Shown: piece by piece, positions 44,373-52,713 of the stretch | Layout of the letters: each line of letters starts with the position of its first letter | Position numbering within the stretch: the stretch's first letter is position 1 | Assembly: GCA_002892395.1 (NCBI GenBank) | Contig: NBBL01000011.1 | Location: forward strand, 19,713 to 83,712 | Length of the DNA: 64,000 nt | Reading direction: 5' to 3' | From: Lachnospiraceae bacterium | GTDB lineage: Bacteria; Bacillota; Clostridia; Lachnospirales; Lachnospiraceae | The notes under the pieces: generated by a model | What the model was told of the DNA's origin: nothing | What the model saw: only the letters and a program-made list of their open reading frames with translations | Database searches by the model: none | Translations under genes and position numbers: made by a program

Positions 44373-44588
44373 TTATTTTTTCCCCTCCCTTTGTTCACTA
44401 TAGACTCTCGGAATCTCTAAGCCTTTATTTATCAGGCCTCTGAGGTTCCTTTTTTATAAATTCCCCCACTTTTTTTGCAAAAAGCACTTGACAAACTTCT
44501 CAAAAAATGTGGCGCTTCGCGCCCTTGATTAATAAGAGAAACTGTTCCGGCTCAGCCGGTTCATACTTTTTGATTGGAGGGTGCTTTA

Positions 44589-45288
44589 TTGAAACCATTT
44601 AATTCTGGCGGTCATGCCGCCTATCAGGATCGTGTCCTGACTCAATTACGTAAATATTATCCTGACGCTGCTAACTCTTTATCTTCTTCCACATGGGATA
44701 TCATGGAAAAAATTTGGAATCTTGATCTTTCAGAACTCGATGTCTTAATGCAGGATCGCTATTCTTCTTTCGGTCCGGTACCACGCCTGCCTTCTGATAT
44801 GCTTCGCTCTGTCCTTCTTTCTGTTGAATTTAAGATTACGTCATACACCAAATGGGCTTCTGATTTAAAAGAAAACCACCTTCATGCTATACTGTCCGGT
44901 TTCCAAGTGGGTGACACTCCAGGTGTCGGTACCTTTTATGACTTCTTTTCCAGACTGTGGCTCTCAGACAAAAACAATATCACCGAGCCCATTCATCCAC
45001 CTAAGGAAGAACCGCAGAAACCAAAAGGTAATGAGCAAAAGGCTCCTCCTGTAGAAAAGTTCACTGTAAAGGATCTCTTTCTCCAGTTTGAAGAACATGC
45101 GTGAGAAAATTGATTATAAATTAGAAGACGGCAGATACCCTTCATCTAAGATGTGGTACTGCCGCCTGTTTGCCATCATGATGTGTCAACATCTTGATGC
45201 TTGGGCTCTGCCAAAGACTTCCCCGCTAAAAGACCTCTTTGAGCAAGCCGCTCAATTTCATAAGCAATACCATTATAACCAAGTTTGA
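44589..45288 (+). pseudogene. Fragment of a plus-strand transposase (IS1182/DUF772-like)
   Basis: A frame starting at TTG 44589 (GGAGG 8 nt upstream) encodes about 170 aa with the transposase N-terminal pattern YYPDAANSLSSSTWDIMEKI and FGPVPRLPSDMLRSVLLSVE. It ends in LFLQFEEHA. A shifted frame gives LEDGRYPSSKMWYCRLFAIM and a short C-terminus ending at 45288. The catalytic core is missing, so the element is dead. A TGAATCTT/AAGATTCA hairpin at 45365-45389 lies after it. Confidence 0.65.
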
Positions 45289-45400
45289 CGCATGGTCTAT
45301 TAAAGTGCGTCATTTTCTCAAATTTATTACGTGTCATATCCATTCCGGATAATATTTACTTTTCAAGATTCATCCAACCGGTGAATCTTAGTCGGAAAGC

Positions 45401-45646
45401 TCAAGATTCCGAGCGCCTATCACTCTGCGGTTCTGCTGCAGACTCCTCCTTCTCGTTGCATTCATTTGCGGGACGCGTATGCCGTGCATATAGCAAGCAC
45501 ACCACAAACGCCGTAATTACCAAAACACGTACAAGCCAGATACAAAGCGGCGTATTGATCTGCTCCAAAAATGGCTGCGGCACATCGACTCGTTCGGGGT
45601 ATCCCGGCGGAACCGTCGCCAAAGTACATAAAACTTTGTTCCACAT
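45401..45646 (-). CDS. Small single-span membrane protein in the exopolysaccharide locus
   Basis: This 81-aa protein has one membrane helix (LCIWLVRVLVITAFVVCLLY at about 34-53) and a charged C-terminus rich in Glu and Ser. No family is recognised. It starts 36 nt after the CotH-like gene, in the same direction, and the ribosome site AGAGG is only 4 nt away, so the start is not certain. It could be an accessory to CotH or the tail of a gene cut by the transposon. Confidence 0.5.
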   Translation of the reverse strand: MWNKVLCTLATVPPGYPERVDVPQPFLEQINTPLCIWLVRVLVITAFVVCLLYARHTRPANECNEKEESAAEPQSDRRSES

Positions 45647-45682
45647 TATCCTCTTCGCCCCCTCTTCCCCAGCAATTGTCCT

Positions 45683-47314
45683 TTATCGACGATATGTGAC
45701 AAAATAAACCGGAATCAAAAACAACATTGCTGCCAAGAACAACAGCATTCCCCGCCAGCTGGACATGCCGGTATCCCAAATACAGCTTCTGTTCAGCAGT
45801 TTGATCTGTCCCGGAATCTCCTCGCCATGATCGTGCAGCACATTTTTGATGCGGCATATCTCATCCCAATAGGTCGTTGTCTGGCGATTGATAATCTCAC
45901 CGTCTTCATTCTGCACATTTTCGATACTGTACAGCGTTTCGGTTGTATAATAGCGGTTCCAGCGCGCCCACTCGCGCTGCTGTGCCCCGCCCAGATGATC
46001 AATGATCTCCTGCATCTTAGTGTCGATGCTGATATCGGAAAATGTCGTGCGCCGCAGCTCTGCATACCGGTTCTGAAGCTTCTGAACAAATGCCTGATCC
46101 CGGCATAGTTGCTCGAACCACGGTTTTTCATTGAATGCGAGGTGTTCGACTTTCATCATCTCTTTTTCAGCATTATCCATACCGTTGTCAAAATCCCACA
46201 CAGGACCCATCGTTAGTTTGCCGCCCACATCCTTATACGCATAGGTGGAATGGTTGCCCGCATCATAGTTTCCAACAAACTCGTTGACGAGGAAATAATC
46301 CACAAAAGAGTCCACATCGATAACATCGCGATATCTCGCAAATGTTTTTTCATCGTCGGAATACAGAACCCTTTCAATGGCGCTCAGATCCTTTTCTACA
46401 TACGATGTCATCTCCGGTGTGACTTTATGCCGCGACGGATACAGCAGTTCAATATATTCCTGACTATATCCCTGCTGCAGCGAATAGTTGTTGAGAATAT
46501 TCACATTTTCCTCAAAGCGGTCACGGCGGATCAGATAGCTGTTAAACAAATCGTTTTGCTGATAATCCTGAATGGGCACACGATTGGGGCCCTGTTTGAC
46601 ATTTTCCATCAGCAGATACACGCCCTGATAGGTATAAGTATCTCCGTTGCGCACCAGTACCTCGCAGAACCGGCTGTCAGGAACAAGCAGCGTTGTCTGC
46701 GCAGCGAGCCAGAATCCCAGATAGTTGCGCATCATGCTTTTGTCCCACATGGAACCGTTCAGAATCCATTCATGCTCGGCGCCCATGCCCAGCAGATCAA
46801 GGTCATTGTCCTGCCCGGACTCAGTCTGCAGCTTCATTAGCCACTGCGCCTTTTCATACATCATGGATGAGTTGCCACGCCGCTTGATCCGGATATTGCT
46901 CGTTACTGCAGGCAAATCCCCCAGTTTGTTTTCTCCGCCAGGCTGATCCAGCAGCGTTACAGTGCCCGTCACATACGGCTCGATTCCCTCAATGGTAACA
47001 TACCGTATGCCTTCCAGGCGTGTGGTAATCGGCGGCTCCACACCACCTGTATCCAGGATCACGATAGGCAAATGGCTGGAAAAGTCTTCGTCTACAACAA
47101 ATCCTTCTCCGACATGTGCCAGCGGATCCTCCTCATGCGGGGCCGCCGGCAGCGCGTCCGCATAAGAGCTGCGCTCCGGATTCCAATGAAGTGCCGTATG
47201 CGTAACACCGGCAGTCAGGCATACCCCCAGCATCAGCGTGATCGCCGCCGCACCCACCAGTCGAATATGCTCCATTATTTCGTTCCCCATTTTCTCAACG
47301 GTTGATCTCATCAT
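45683..47314 (-). CDS. CotH-like kinase protein
   Basis: This 543-aa protein has an N-terminal membrane anchor (LVGAAAITLMLGVCLTAG). The CotH fold follows, with IKRRGNSSMMYEKAQWLMKL near residue 150, LNGSMWDKSMMRNYLGFWLA, DVDSFVDYFLVNEFVGNYDA and the metal-binding MGPVWDFDNGMDN. CotH enzymes phosphorylate protein or surface substrates. A C-terminal membrane helix near 525-540 would place the domain outside. It overlaps DUF4956 by 20 nt. The start may instead be one of the in-frame ATGs at codon 9 or 14. Confidence 0.88.
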   Translation of the reverse strand: MMRSTVEKMGNEIMEHIRLVGAAAITLMLGVCLTAGVTHTALHWNPERSSYADALPAAPHEEDPLAHVGEGFVVDEDFSSHLPIVILDTGGVEPPITTRLEGIRYVTIEGIEPYVTGTVTLLDQPGGENKLGDLPAVTSNIRIKRRGNSSMMYEKAQWLMKLQTESGQDNDLDLLGMGAEHEWILNGSMWDKSMMRNYLGFWLAAQTTLLVPDSRFCEVLVRNGDTYTYQGVYLLMENVKQGPNRVPIQDYQQNDLFNSYLIRRDRFEENVNILNNYSLQQGYSQEYIELLYPSRHKVTPEMTSYVEKDLSAIERVLYSDDEKTFARYRDVIDVDSFVDYFLVNEFVGNYDAGNHSTYAYKDVGGKLTMGPVWDFDNGMDNAEKEMMKVEHLAFNEKPWFEQLCRDQAFVQKLQNRYAELRRTTFSDISIDTKMQEIIDHLGGAQQREWARWNRYYTTETLYSIENVQNEDGEIINRQTTTYWDEICRIKNVLHDHGEEIPGQIKLLNRSCIWDTGMSSWRGMLLFLAAMLFLIPVYFVTYRR

Positions 47315-47972
47315 TCTGACAGATCACATTCACGGCATCCAGTTTCACACCACTGTGCAGAAACTCCACAACATCGCCGCTTTTGTTTGCGGCGCACAGC
47401 TGGCTCTCACTGACTTCGTAAATAAACTCCGCTGTTGTCGGCGTGGTGTTCTGTACACGTAGACGCGCTGCACCGTTGAATTTCTGGTCAATCAGACGCT
47501 CAACGGGATGCGCACATTCCGCACTGCCGCGGATAACAATCAGATAGCGCTCGTTGCTGCGCACAAAGCCGAAGATCAGCATCAGACCGAATATCACTGC
47601 CGATCCGACACCAGCGATGAGATACTCCGAAACGCCGCAGCAGATGCCCACTGCAATGGCCCAGAAAATGTAAGCAGTATCTCGCGGATCCTTGATGGCC
47701 GTGCGGAAGCGCACGATAGACAGTGCGCCCACCATACCAAGAGAAAGCGCGATGTTGTTTCCAATCACATTCATTACCAGGGTAGTGACCAGCGTGAGCA
47801 TCACCAACGAAACATTGAAACGCGCGCTGTATGCCGCGCCCGAATGTGACAGGCGGTACGACAGATAGATGACCGCGCCGATGACCGCCGCTGTCAGAAA
47901 GTTCAAAAGGACGTCCTGTATCGTCAGTGCGCCCGTATTCATTGCCAGATAGTCCATCAGGTGTTCTTTCAT
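47295..47972 (-). CDS. DUF4956 membrane protein
   Basis: This 225-aa protein has four transmembrane segments and the DUF4956 core GNNIALSLGMVGALSIVRFR followed by TAIKDPRDTAYIFWAIAVG. DUF4956 genes recur next to VTC-domain and CotH genes in exopolysaccharide loci, where the three are thought to work together, as the 21-nt spacing to VTC and 20-nt overlap with CotH here support. The function is not established. Confidence 0.88.
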   Translation of the reverse strand: MKEHLMDYLAMNTGALTIQDVLLNFLTAAVIGAVIYLSYRLSHSGAAYSARFNVSLVMLTLVTTLVMNVIGNNIALSLGMVGALSIVRFRTAIKDPRDTAYIFWAIAVGICCGVSEYLIAGVGSAVIFGLMLIFGFVRSNERYLIVIRGSAECAHPVERLIDQKFNGAARLRVQNTTPTTAEFIYEVSESQLCAANKSGDVVEFLHSGVKLDAVNVICQNDEINR

Positions 47973-47993
47973 AATTTCCTCCTTGATATTGCA

Positions 47994-48698
47994 TTAAGGG
48001 TCATTGCGCAGTGTAAGATTGCGTGCCGCACAGTATTTGCTGTTTGAACAGCGCATCCTCGACGAAAGCGAGATGAGATCCTTAACATAGCTTAGTAAAA
48101 AACCATTGAATTTTACTTCCATGGTCGTATCCGTCGGCAATCCGACAGGAACGAACGAAAGATCCGGCGCAAACAGGTCCAGCCTGTTGGCGTTCATGCG
48201 CAGACTGCTGTCCAGCGTTATGCGCGTATCGTTCTCTGGCACCATAAAGGCCATACGGTCATATTCCACGATACATTTAGGACGATATCCGAACTGCTGC
48301 ATCCGCGTATACAGTTCCATGGCAAATTCACTTCCCTGCTGTGCCAGTACCTCATATTCCCCAGCGCACAGTCGCTGCGCCTGTTCTCTCGTGAGCCGCA
48401 ACGATCTCTTGCGCTGTGCTGATCCCTGTTTTTCCTTCAGTTCCAGCTTCGTAGTTGACGCATCCGGCGCATACACACGCAGGCGGATTTTGCGGCGCAT
48501 TTCCAATCCATCGATTTTGTCGTGGAAATCTGCATCGTCAAATGTATCAAAATACAGTGAACGAACCAGATACCCCTGTCCGCCGCTATACATGTCCCGG
48601 TGAAGCGCACTGCTCAGAATAAATTCCAGATGCGCACGCTCGAGGGAGTTCAATATATATTTCTGCTCTGTCCGCAGTACATCCAACAGTTCAGGCAT
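47994..48698 (-). CDS. VTC-domain protein (polyphosphate-polymerase-type fold)
   Basis: This 234-aa protein has the VTC/CYTH tunnel fold: RTEQKYILNSLERAHLEFIL, YLVRSLYFDTFDDADFHDK, RRKIRLRVY, TKLELKEKQGSAQRKRSLRL and CIVEYDRMAFMVPENDTRIT, with the basic and acidic residues lining the tunnel. The start at 48698 follows AGGGG by 7 nt; upstream codons up to 48869 are open but belong to the leader. It is the first gene of the locus. In bacteria these proteins are found with DUF4956/CotH; making polyphosphate is known for yeast VTC, not shown here. Confidence 0.85.
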   Translation of the reverse strand: MPELLDVLRTEQKYILNSLERAHLEFILSSALHRDMYSGGQGYLVRSLYFDTFDDADFHDKIDGLEMRRKIRLRVYAPDASTTKLELKEKQGSAQRKRSLRLTREQAQRLCAGEYEVLAQQGSEFAMELYTRMQQFGYRPKCIVEYDRMAFMVPENDTRITLDSSLRMNANRLDLFAPDLSFVPVGLPTDTTMEVKFNGFLLSYVKDLISLSSRMRCSNSKYCAARNLTLRNDP

Positions 48699-48780
48699 TA
48701 AGATCCCCTTCAATTTCTTGCCGAATTGCTCCGTTTTGGTAGTTTCATTTTCATCCTCATGTTCCTGTGCGAATCTATCA

Positions 48781-48836
48781 AAAAACACAAAAAAGAAGCG
48801 GTCATCCATCCGTTTTGAATATACAACTACTTCTTT
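48781..48836 (-). terminator. Second leader terminator of the exopolysaccharide locus
   Basis: In the transcript AAAGAAG (48836-48830) pairs with CTTCTTT (48798-48792), with an inner CGG/CCG stem, followed by TTTTGTGTTTTTTG. The stem is AU-rich and its loop is long, so it is weaker than the first. Two successive terminator-like structures before the VTC start suggest tight control of a costly polymer pathway. Confidence 0.5.
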
Positions 48837-48867
48837 GATTATAGGATTATAATGATATTTTGACAGC

Positions 48868-48897
48868 AAAAAATTCAGACAGACTTACCTCTGTCTG
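48868..48897 (-). terminator. First leader terminator/attenuator of the exopolysaccharide locus
   Basis: CAGACAGA and TCTGTCTG (48876-48883 and 48890-48897) pair around a 6-nt loop, and AATTTTTT follows at 48875-48868 in the minus-strand transcript. It sits about 70 nt after the likely transcription start and overlaps the end of the 15-codon ORF, so translation of that ORF could prevent it from forming. Confidence 0.7.
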
Positions 48898-48922
48898 TCT
48901 TGAGTTTATTGCTTAAAATCAA
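48875..48922 (-). CDS. Possible 15-aa leader peptide
   Basis: A TTG at 48922 lies 9 nt after AAGGAGG, the best ribosome site of the leader. It opens a frame of 15 codons (MILSNKLKTDRGKSV) whose TGA at 48875-48877 overlaps the end of the first terminator stem. This is the layout of a translation-controlled attenuator. No run of a single regulatory amino acid is seen. It could be fortuitous. Confidence 0.4.
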   Translation of the reverse strand: MILSNKLKTDRGKSV

Positions 48923-48971
48923 ACCTGTCACCCCTCCTTCTCTTAAAAACTGCATACTATTTACCCCGGAA

Positions 48972-49000
48972 ATTATACCGATGTCAACAAAAACAGTCAA
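48972..49000 (-). promoter_or_regulatory. Promoter of the exopolysaccharide locus
   Basis: On the minus strand TTGACT (48995-49000) and TATAAT (48972-48977) are exactly 17 bp apart, a near-consensus sigma-A promoter. Transcription would start about 48965, giving a 265-nt leader before the VTC gene at 48698. Confidence 0.7.
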
Positions 49001-49113
49001 TATAATTCACACCAATGATATGATTAGTGTAACGAATGATGTATTTTTTCTTGCCATTTTCTCCACACTTTGTTAAATAAAAATCAAAGAAAAAGTGTAA
49101 AGGTGGTTTGTCA

Positions 49114-49307
49114 ATGGCAGCTAAAAAAATCAATTTAGAAGAAATCGAAGGACTCACAAAAAATTGTTCCACGCCTACTTCGCGGGGGACTTAGATCAAT
49201 GGTTTTCCTACCTCTGCTCAGACAGCGTTTATCTCGGCACAGGAGAGCCGTTGCTATTTGACGGCGATGCAATCAGGGAACATTTCAAAGGCTTTTCTGG
49301 GATGTAG
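49114..49307 (+). pseudogene. Frameshifted remnant of a small SnoaL-like/LytTR-associated protein
   Basis: ATG at 49114 (AGGTGG upstream) opens MAAKKINLEEIEGLTKN and ends quickly in a shifted frame. Another frame continues YFAGDLDQWFSYLCSDSVYL and GTGEPLLFDGDAIREHF before TAG at 49305-49307. The second part resembles the SnoaL-like N-terminal domain of some Firmicute LytTR regulators. It is truncated at both the frame junction and the 3' end, just before the insertion sequence. Confidence 0.5.
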
Positions 49308-49345
49308 GGTAACAAATGATGTGAGACTCTGAAAGGTATACAAAA

Positions 49346-49408
49346 GGCGATTGGTTCTTTTAGAATGTAAGTCACCACAACAAACTTCTGAGAGGATAGC
49401 CAATCGCC
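49346..49408. repeat. Inverted repeat around the transposase ribosome site
   Basis: GGCGATTGG (49346-49354) and CCAATCGCC (49400-49408) are perfect inverted copies. The second lies just before the transposase ATG, directly after AGAGGATAG, so in mRNA the hairpin would reduce translation of read-through transcripts, a common trait of insertion sequences. Confidence 0.65.
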
Positions 49409-50170
49409 ATGAATACTATATCATACTCTCAGCGTTACCTTCCACATACTCTTGATACAGGGTACTCCTCTGTTTTACTTTACCGGCAATGCAGTGATGT
49501 CCGGTTTGTCTGCCGCCGCTATCACATTTCCAGAGCTTCCCTGATGCGCCGGAACAGGAAATTCGATGGAACCAGGCATTCTCTTGCTGATACCAGCCAC
49601 AGGCCACACAAACCGCATCCTAACTCCCATACTGAAGAGGAACTTACATGGATCCGTAACTACCACCGCAGGAACCCTCACATTTCTCTTTGTGAGCTCT
49701 ACGGCAAACTCAGGAACGATCGCGGTTATTCCAGGCACCCCGGTTCCCTCTACAGGATCTTCCGGAAACTTGGCTACTCAAGTACTGCCCCTTCCAAAAA
49801 AGGCTTCCTACAAATCAAAGCCTATAATACTCCCTCCACGCTGGGAGCCAAGTGGCAGATGGATGTAAAATACGTGCCCTCCACCTGTTATACCGGTACT
49901 GACGACCAAAAGTTCTACCAGTATACTGTGGTCGACGAAGCCTCCAGGGAGCGCTTCATTTATCCCTACCTTGAACAAAGCGGCTACTCAACCTGTGACT
50001 TTATCAAACGGGCAGTCCTCTACTTCGGATACAAACCGCACACGATCCAAACGGACAATGGCAGCGAGTTCAATAACATCATCAAAACCAACTGTGTACA
50101 TGCCATGGACGTCCTCTGCATGGATCTCAAGATCGAGCACAAAAAAAGACACCTGATTCAGTGTTACTAA
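49409..50170 (+). pseudogene. Truncated IS3/IS481-like transposase (DDE integrase core)
   Basis: This 253-aa frame has an HTH region and then a retroviral-type integrase core with the first Asp in WQMDVKYVPSTCYTG and the second in HTIQTDNGSEFNNI. The third catalytic residue, Glu in the usual KVER region, is missing because the frame ends at LKIEHKKRHLIQCY. It lies directly upstream of the rpsI terminator and is probably inactive. TGTTACTAA occurs twice just after it (about 50163 and 50185). Confidence 0.8.
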
Positions 50171-50226
50171 TTTGTTTCTAACTTGTTACTAACAGGCAAA
50201 ACTTCATAAAAACGGACAAAAAGAAA

Positions 50227-50266
50227 AATCCCACAAATCCAAGGAAAACCTTGCATCTGTGGGATT
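50227..50266 (-). terminator. Intrinsic terminator after rpsI
   Basis: AATCCCACA and TGTGGGATT pair, with an inner AAGG/CCTT stem, and the minus-strand transcript continues TTTTTCTTTTTG. It is 17 nt after the rpsI stop. Confidence 0.85.
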
Positions 50267-50282
50267 GATTTTTGTTCATGAA

Positions 50283-50675
50283 TTATCGCTTGCTGAACTG
50301 CGGCGCACGACGGGCTGCCTTGAGACCGTACTTCTTTCTCTCCTTCATCCTCGGATCTCTGGTGAGGAATCCCGCCTTTTTCAGAATCGGACGATACTCC
50401 TCGTCCACCTGAAGCAGTGCTCTGGAGATTCCGTGACGGATCGCGCCAGCCTGACCGGAGACTCCGCCGCCAAGCACGTTGACGCGGACATCGAACTTGT
50501 CTGCCGTTGCTGTAGCGACAAGCGGCTGCATCACTGTGATTTTAAGAACCTCAAGTCCGAGATAGTCGTCCATCTCTCTTTTATTAATCGTAACCTTGCC
50601 GGTTCCCGGTACCAGATAGACTCTGGCAACGGAGGTTTTTCTTCTTCCCGTTCCGTAGTATTTCTCGCTTGCCAT
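50283..50675 (-). CDS. rpsI: 30S ribosomal protein S9
   Basis: This 130-aa protein has the S9 hallmarks: [14 protein letters not shown] at the start, [32 protein letters not shown] and the C-terminal RAPQFSKR, whose tail reaches the decoding centre. It follows rplM by 25 nt, the universal gene order. Confidence 0.98.
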   Translation of the reverse strand: MASEKYYGTGRRKTSVARVYLVPGTGKVTINKREMDDYLGLEVLKITVMQPLVATATADKFDVRVNVLGGGVSGQAGAIRHGISRALLQVDEEYRPILKKAGFLTRDPRMKERKKYGLKAARRAPQFSKR

Positions 50676-50700
50676 TTTCTATACGCTCCTTTTTCTGAAC

Positions 50701-51135
50701 TCAGGCTTTGATTTCAAGAACTTCAGGCTTCTGCGCCCGGTGGTTGTGCTCTGCTCCTGCATAGACGTGCAGCTTTCTGTACATCTGCTCACCCAGCGCT
50801 CCCTTGGGAAGCATGCCCTTAATTGCATTCTCGATTACCTTCTCCGGCTTCTTTGCCTGCATCTCGCGGAGCGTGGTCTCCCTAAAGCCGCCGACATAGA
50901 GAGAGTGGGATCGGTAAAGCTTCTGATCCATCTTCTTGCCGGTCACCTGAACCTTCTCTGCATTTACAACGACTACATAATCGCCACAGTCGACATGCGG
51001 AGTAAAGATCGGCTTGTTTTTGCCTCTCAGCACGGCAGCAACCTGGGAAGCGAGTCTTCCGAGGGTAGCTCCGTCCGCATCGACCACATACCATTTTCTC
51101 TCAATGGTATCCGGATTCGCCATATAACTCTTCAT
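50701..51135 (-). CDS. rplM: 50S ribosomal protein L13
   Basis: This 144-aa protein starts [20 protein letters not shown] and continues with [37 protein letters not shown] and [20 protein letters not shown], the conserved L13 sequence. ATG 51135 follows AGGAGG; the longer frame upstream lies in the leader. Confidence 0.98.
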   Translation of the reverse strand: MKSYMANPDTIERKWYVVDADGATLGRLASQVAAVLRGKNKPIFTPHVDCGDYVVVVNAEKVQVTGKKMDQKLYRSHSLYVGGFRETTLREMQAKKPEKVIENAIKGMLPKGALGEQMYRKLHVYAGAEHNHRAQKPEVLEIKA

Positions 51136-51252
51136 GATTATCCTCCTGAAATGAATACGGGAGCAAAGATCCGTATTCTGAACCAAAAATGTAAGTGATG
51201 ACCTGAGTATGCCTCTCCGGGGCTTGGTGATTGCATACTTATGGCGTCACAG
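51136..51252 (-). ncRNA. L13 leader (ribosomal protein autoregulatory 5' UTR)
   Basis: Between the promoter and rplM the transcript can form GTATGC...GCATAC (around 51210-51240). Next to the ribosome site it can form GAATACGG...CCGTATTC (about 51155-51181). A short structured leader of this kind at this position is the L13 leader of Firmicutes, in which excess L13 represses its own operon. I matched it by position and hairpins, not by a covariance model. Confidence 0.6.
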
Positions 51253-51258
51253 ATGTAA

Positions 51259-51287
51259 ATTATACTCGAAGCATTTCGCAGTGTCAA
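51259..51287 (-). promoter_or_regulatory. Consensus promoter of rplM-rpsI
   Basis: TTGACA (51282-51287) and TATAAT (51259-51264) on the minus strand are 17 bp apart, a perfect sigma-A promoter. Ribosomal protein expression is therefore uncoupled from truA, whose stop lies 14 bp upstream of the promoter. Confidence 0.9.
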
Positions 51288-51300
51288 CACCCCACAGGTA

Positions 51301-52629
51301 CTATTCTATGGATTTCTGCCCGGATTCCCGGTTTGTTTCCGCCCGTTTTTCACTGCGGTCCACTGCGCGATACGGAAAGGCTCCGATTGATGCCTCCAGG
51401 CGATAGTATCCGTAAATTTTCCCGACTCCCAGCCGTTCCGGCGCCTCCAGATCTTTCAGGTAAATCTCCCGGATTCCGTCCCGATACAGTTCATGGATGA
51501 GGCGCGTAAGCAGGGACTCATAATCGGGATCGGCGCAGTGCCGAATCGTCAGAAAGCCCGCCTTTCCCCGTTCCGTGATGCCGGGCTCCAGCCGCCTCCA
51601 TTCCGATTGCTCCGGCTCGCCCTCCGGTCGCCTCCGCTTCGCCTGTTCCGGTTCGCCCTCCAGTTGCCTCCGCTTCGCCTGCTCCGGCTCGCCTTCCGGT
51701 TGCCTCCATTCCGCCTGCTCCGGCCGCCTCCATTCCGATTGCTCCGGCTCACCTTCCGGCCGCCTCCGCTCCGCCTGCTCCGGCTCGCCCTCTGGTTGCC
51801 TCCGCTCCACCAGATAGCTCCAGTCCTCGCTTTCAACTTCCTGCCGTGCAGGCAATTCCGAAAGAAATCGGATCCGGCAGAGTGTGAGGCCCCGTGCCGG
51901 CGCTGCCGCTCCCGCAAACCGACGGTCCCGCCGGGCAAGAATTTGCTTCATCTCCTCCGGCATTCTCCGCCCTGTCCCGATTTCCATCAGTGTGCCTGCA
52001 ATGATCCGCACCATGTTATAAAGAAATCCGCTTCCGGTCACACGGATTGTCACCATCCGCCCGGGCAGCAACGCGCCGTTCCATGCACTCACTTCATTTT
52101 CTTCCACCCGGATGGAATCAATGGTTCGAACCGTGTTCTCCGCCTGGCTTCCCGCAGCACAAAAGGACGCGAAGTCATGCTCACCGATTAGGCAGGCAGC
52201 AGCTTGGCGCATTGGCTCCAGTTGCAGCGGGTAATAGCAAAAATGCGCATAGCGGCGAACCAGCGGATTTGGGATTTTACTGTTGAAAATACGGTAGGTA
52301 TAGCTTTTCCTGCAATGCTGCTTCCGCGGATGCCAGTGCGCCGACACCTCATCCGAAGCCAGCACGCGAATATCCTCCGGAAGTCTCTGATTGATTGCAA
52401 ACGCAAATTTATCGGCTGCCATTCGCATTGCTGTGTCAAAAACTGCCACATTTCCCAGCGCATGCACCCCGGCATCTGTCCTGCTGGCGAAGAGAACGCG
52501 GGCGCTCTCCCCGGTCAGCATGCTCAGTGCTTCATTCAGCTTTTCCTCAATGCTGCTCCCGTTCGGCTGAAGCTGAGAGCCGTGATAATCCGTGCCGTCA
52601 TAGCTCACCAGCAATCGTATTCTTCTCAT
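51301..52629 (-). CDS. truA: tRNA pseudouridine synthase A with repeat linker and extra C-terminal domain
   Basis: Residues 1-250 are a normal TruA, with the catalytic Asp in ASRTDAGVHALGN and the RRYAHFCYYPL and TGSGFLYNMVRIIAGTLMEI segments. It modifies U38-40 in tRNA anticodon arms. After the core comes a low-complexity linker (about 265-350) with about six 12-residue repeats, RRxPEGEPEQA-like. A 90-residue piece I do not recognise follows (FLTIRHCADPDYESLLTRLI, GIREIYLKDLEAPERLGVGK). TruA is normally about 245-270 aa, so the total of 442 is unusual. It belongs to the ecf-truA-rplM order. Confidence 0.9.
   Translation of the reverse strand: MRRIRLLVSYDGTDYHGSQLQPNGSSIEEKLNEALSMLTGESARVLFASRTDAGVHALGNVAVFDTAMRMAADKFAFAINQRLPEDIRVLASDEVSAHWHPRKQHCRKSYTYRIFNSKIPNPLVRRYAHFCYYPLQLEPMRQAAACLIGEHDFASFCAAGSQAENTVRTIDSIRVEENEVSAWNGALLPGRMVTIRVTGSGFLYNMVRIIAGTLMEIGTGRRMPEEMKQILARRDRRFAGAAAPARGLTLCRIRFLSELPARQEVESEDWSYLVERRQPEGEPEQAERRRPEGEPEQSEWRRPEQAEWRQPEGEPEQAKRRQLEGEPEQAKRRRPEGEPEQSEWRRLEPGITERGKAGFLTIRHCADPDYESLLTRLIHELYRDGIREIYLKDLEAPERLGVGKIYGYYRLEASIGAFPYRAVDRSEKRAETNRESGQKSIE
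51585..51815. repeat. 36-bp tandem repeats inside truA
   Basis: About six units of 36 bp, each containing CGCCTCCGCTTCGCCTGCTC or a close variant and one shortened unit, encode the PEGEPEQA linker. The period is a multiple of three, so copy-number changes keep the reading frame. Confidence 0.85.
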
Positions 52630-52713
52630 GTTCTCCCCACGGATCCGCCGTCCCTTTCCTTACGGCGCCGGACGTCTGACCCCTCAATCTTCGAAATTGC
52701 CTTGAGAATCCCC

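Noticed and set aside
48699..48869. N-terminal extension of the VTC protein
   Set aside because: The open codons lie in the leader with the second terminator-like hairpin, and the VTC domain starts at the ATG 48698 that has a good ribosome site.
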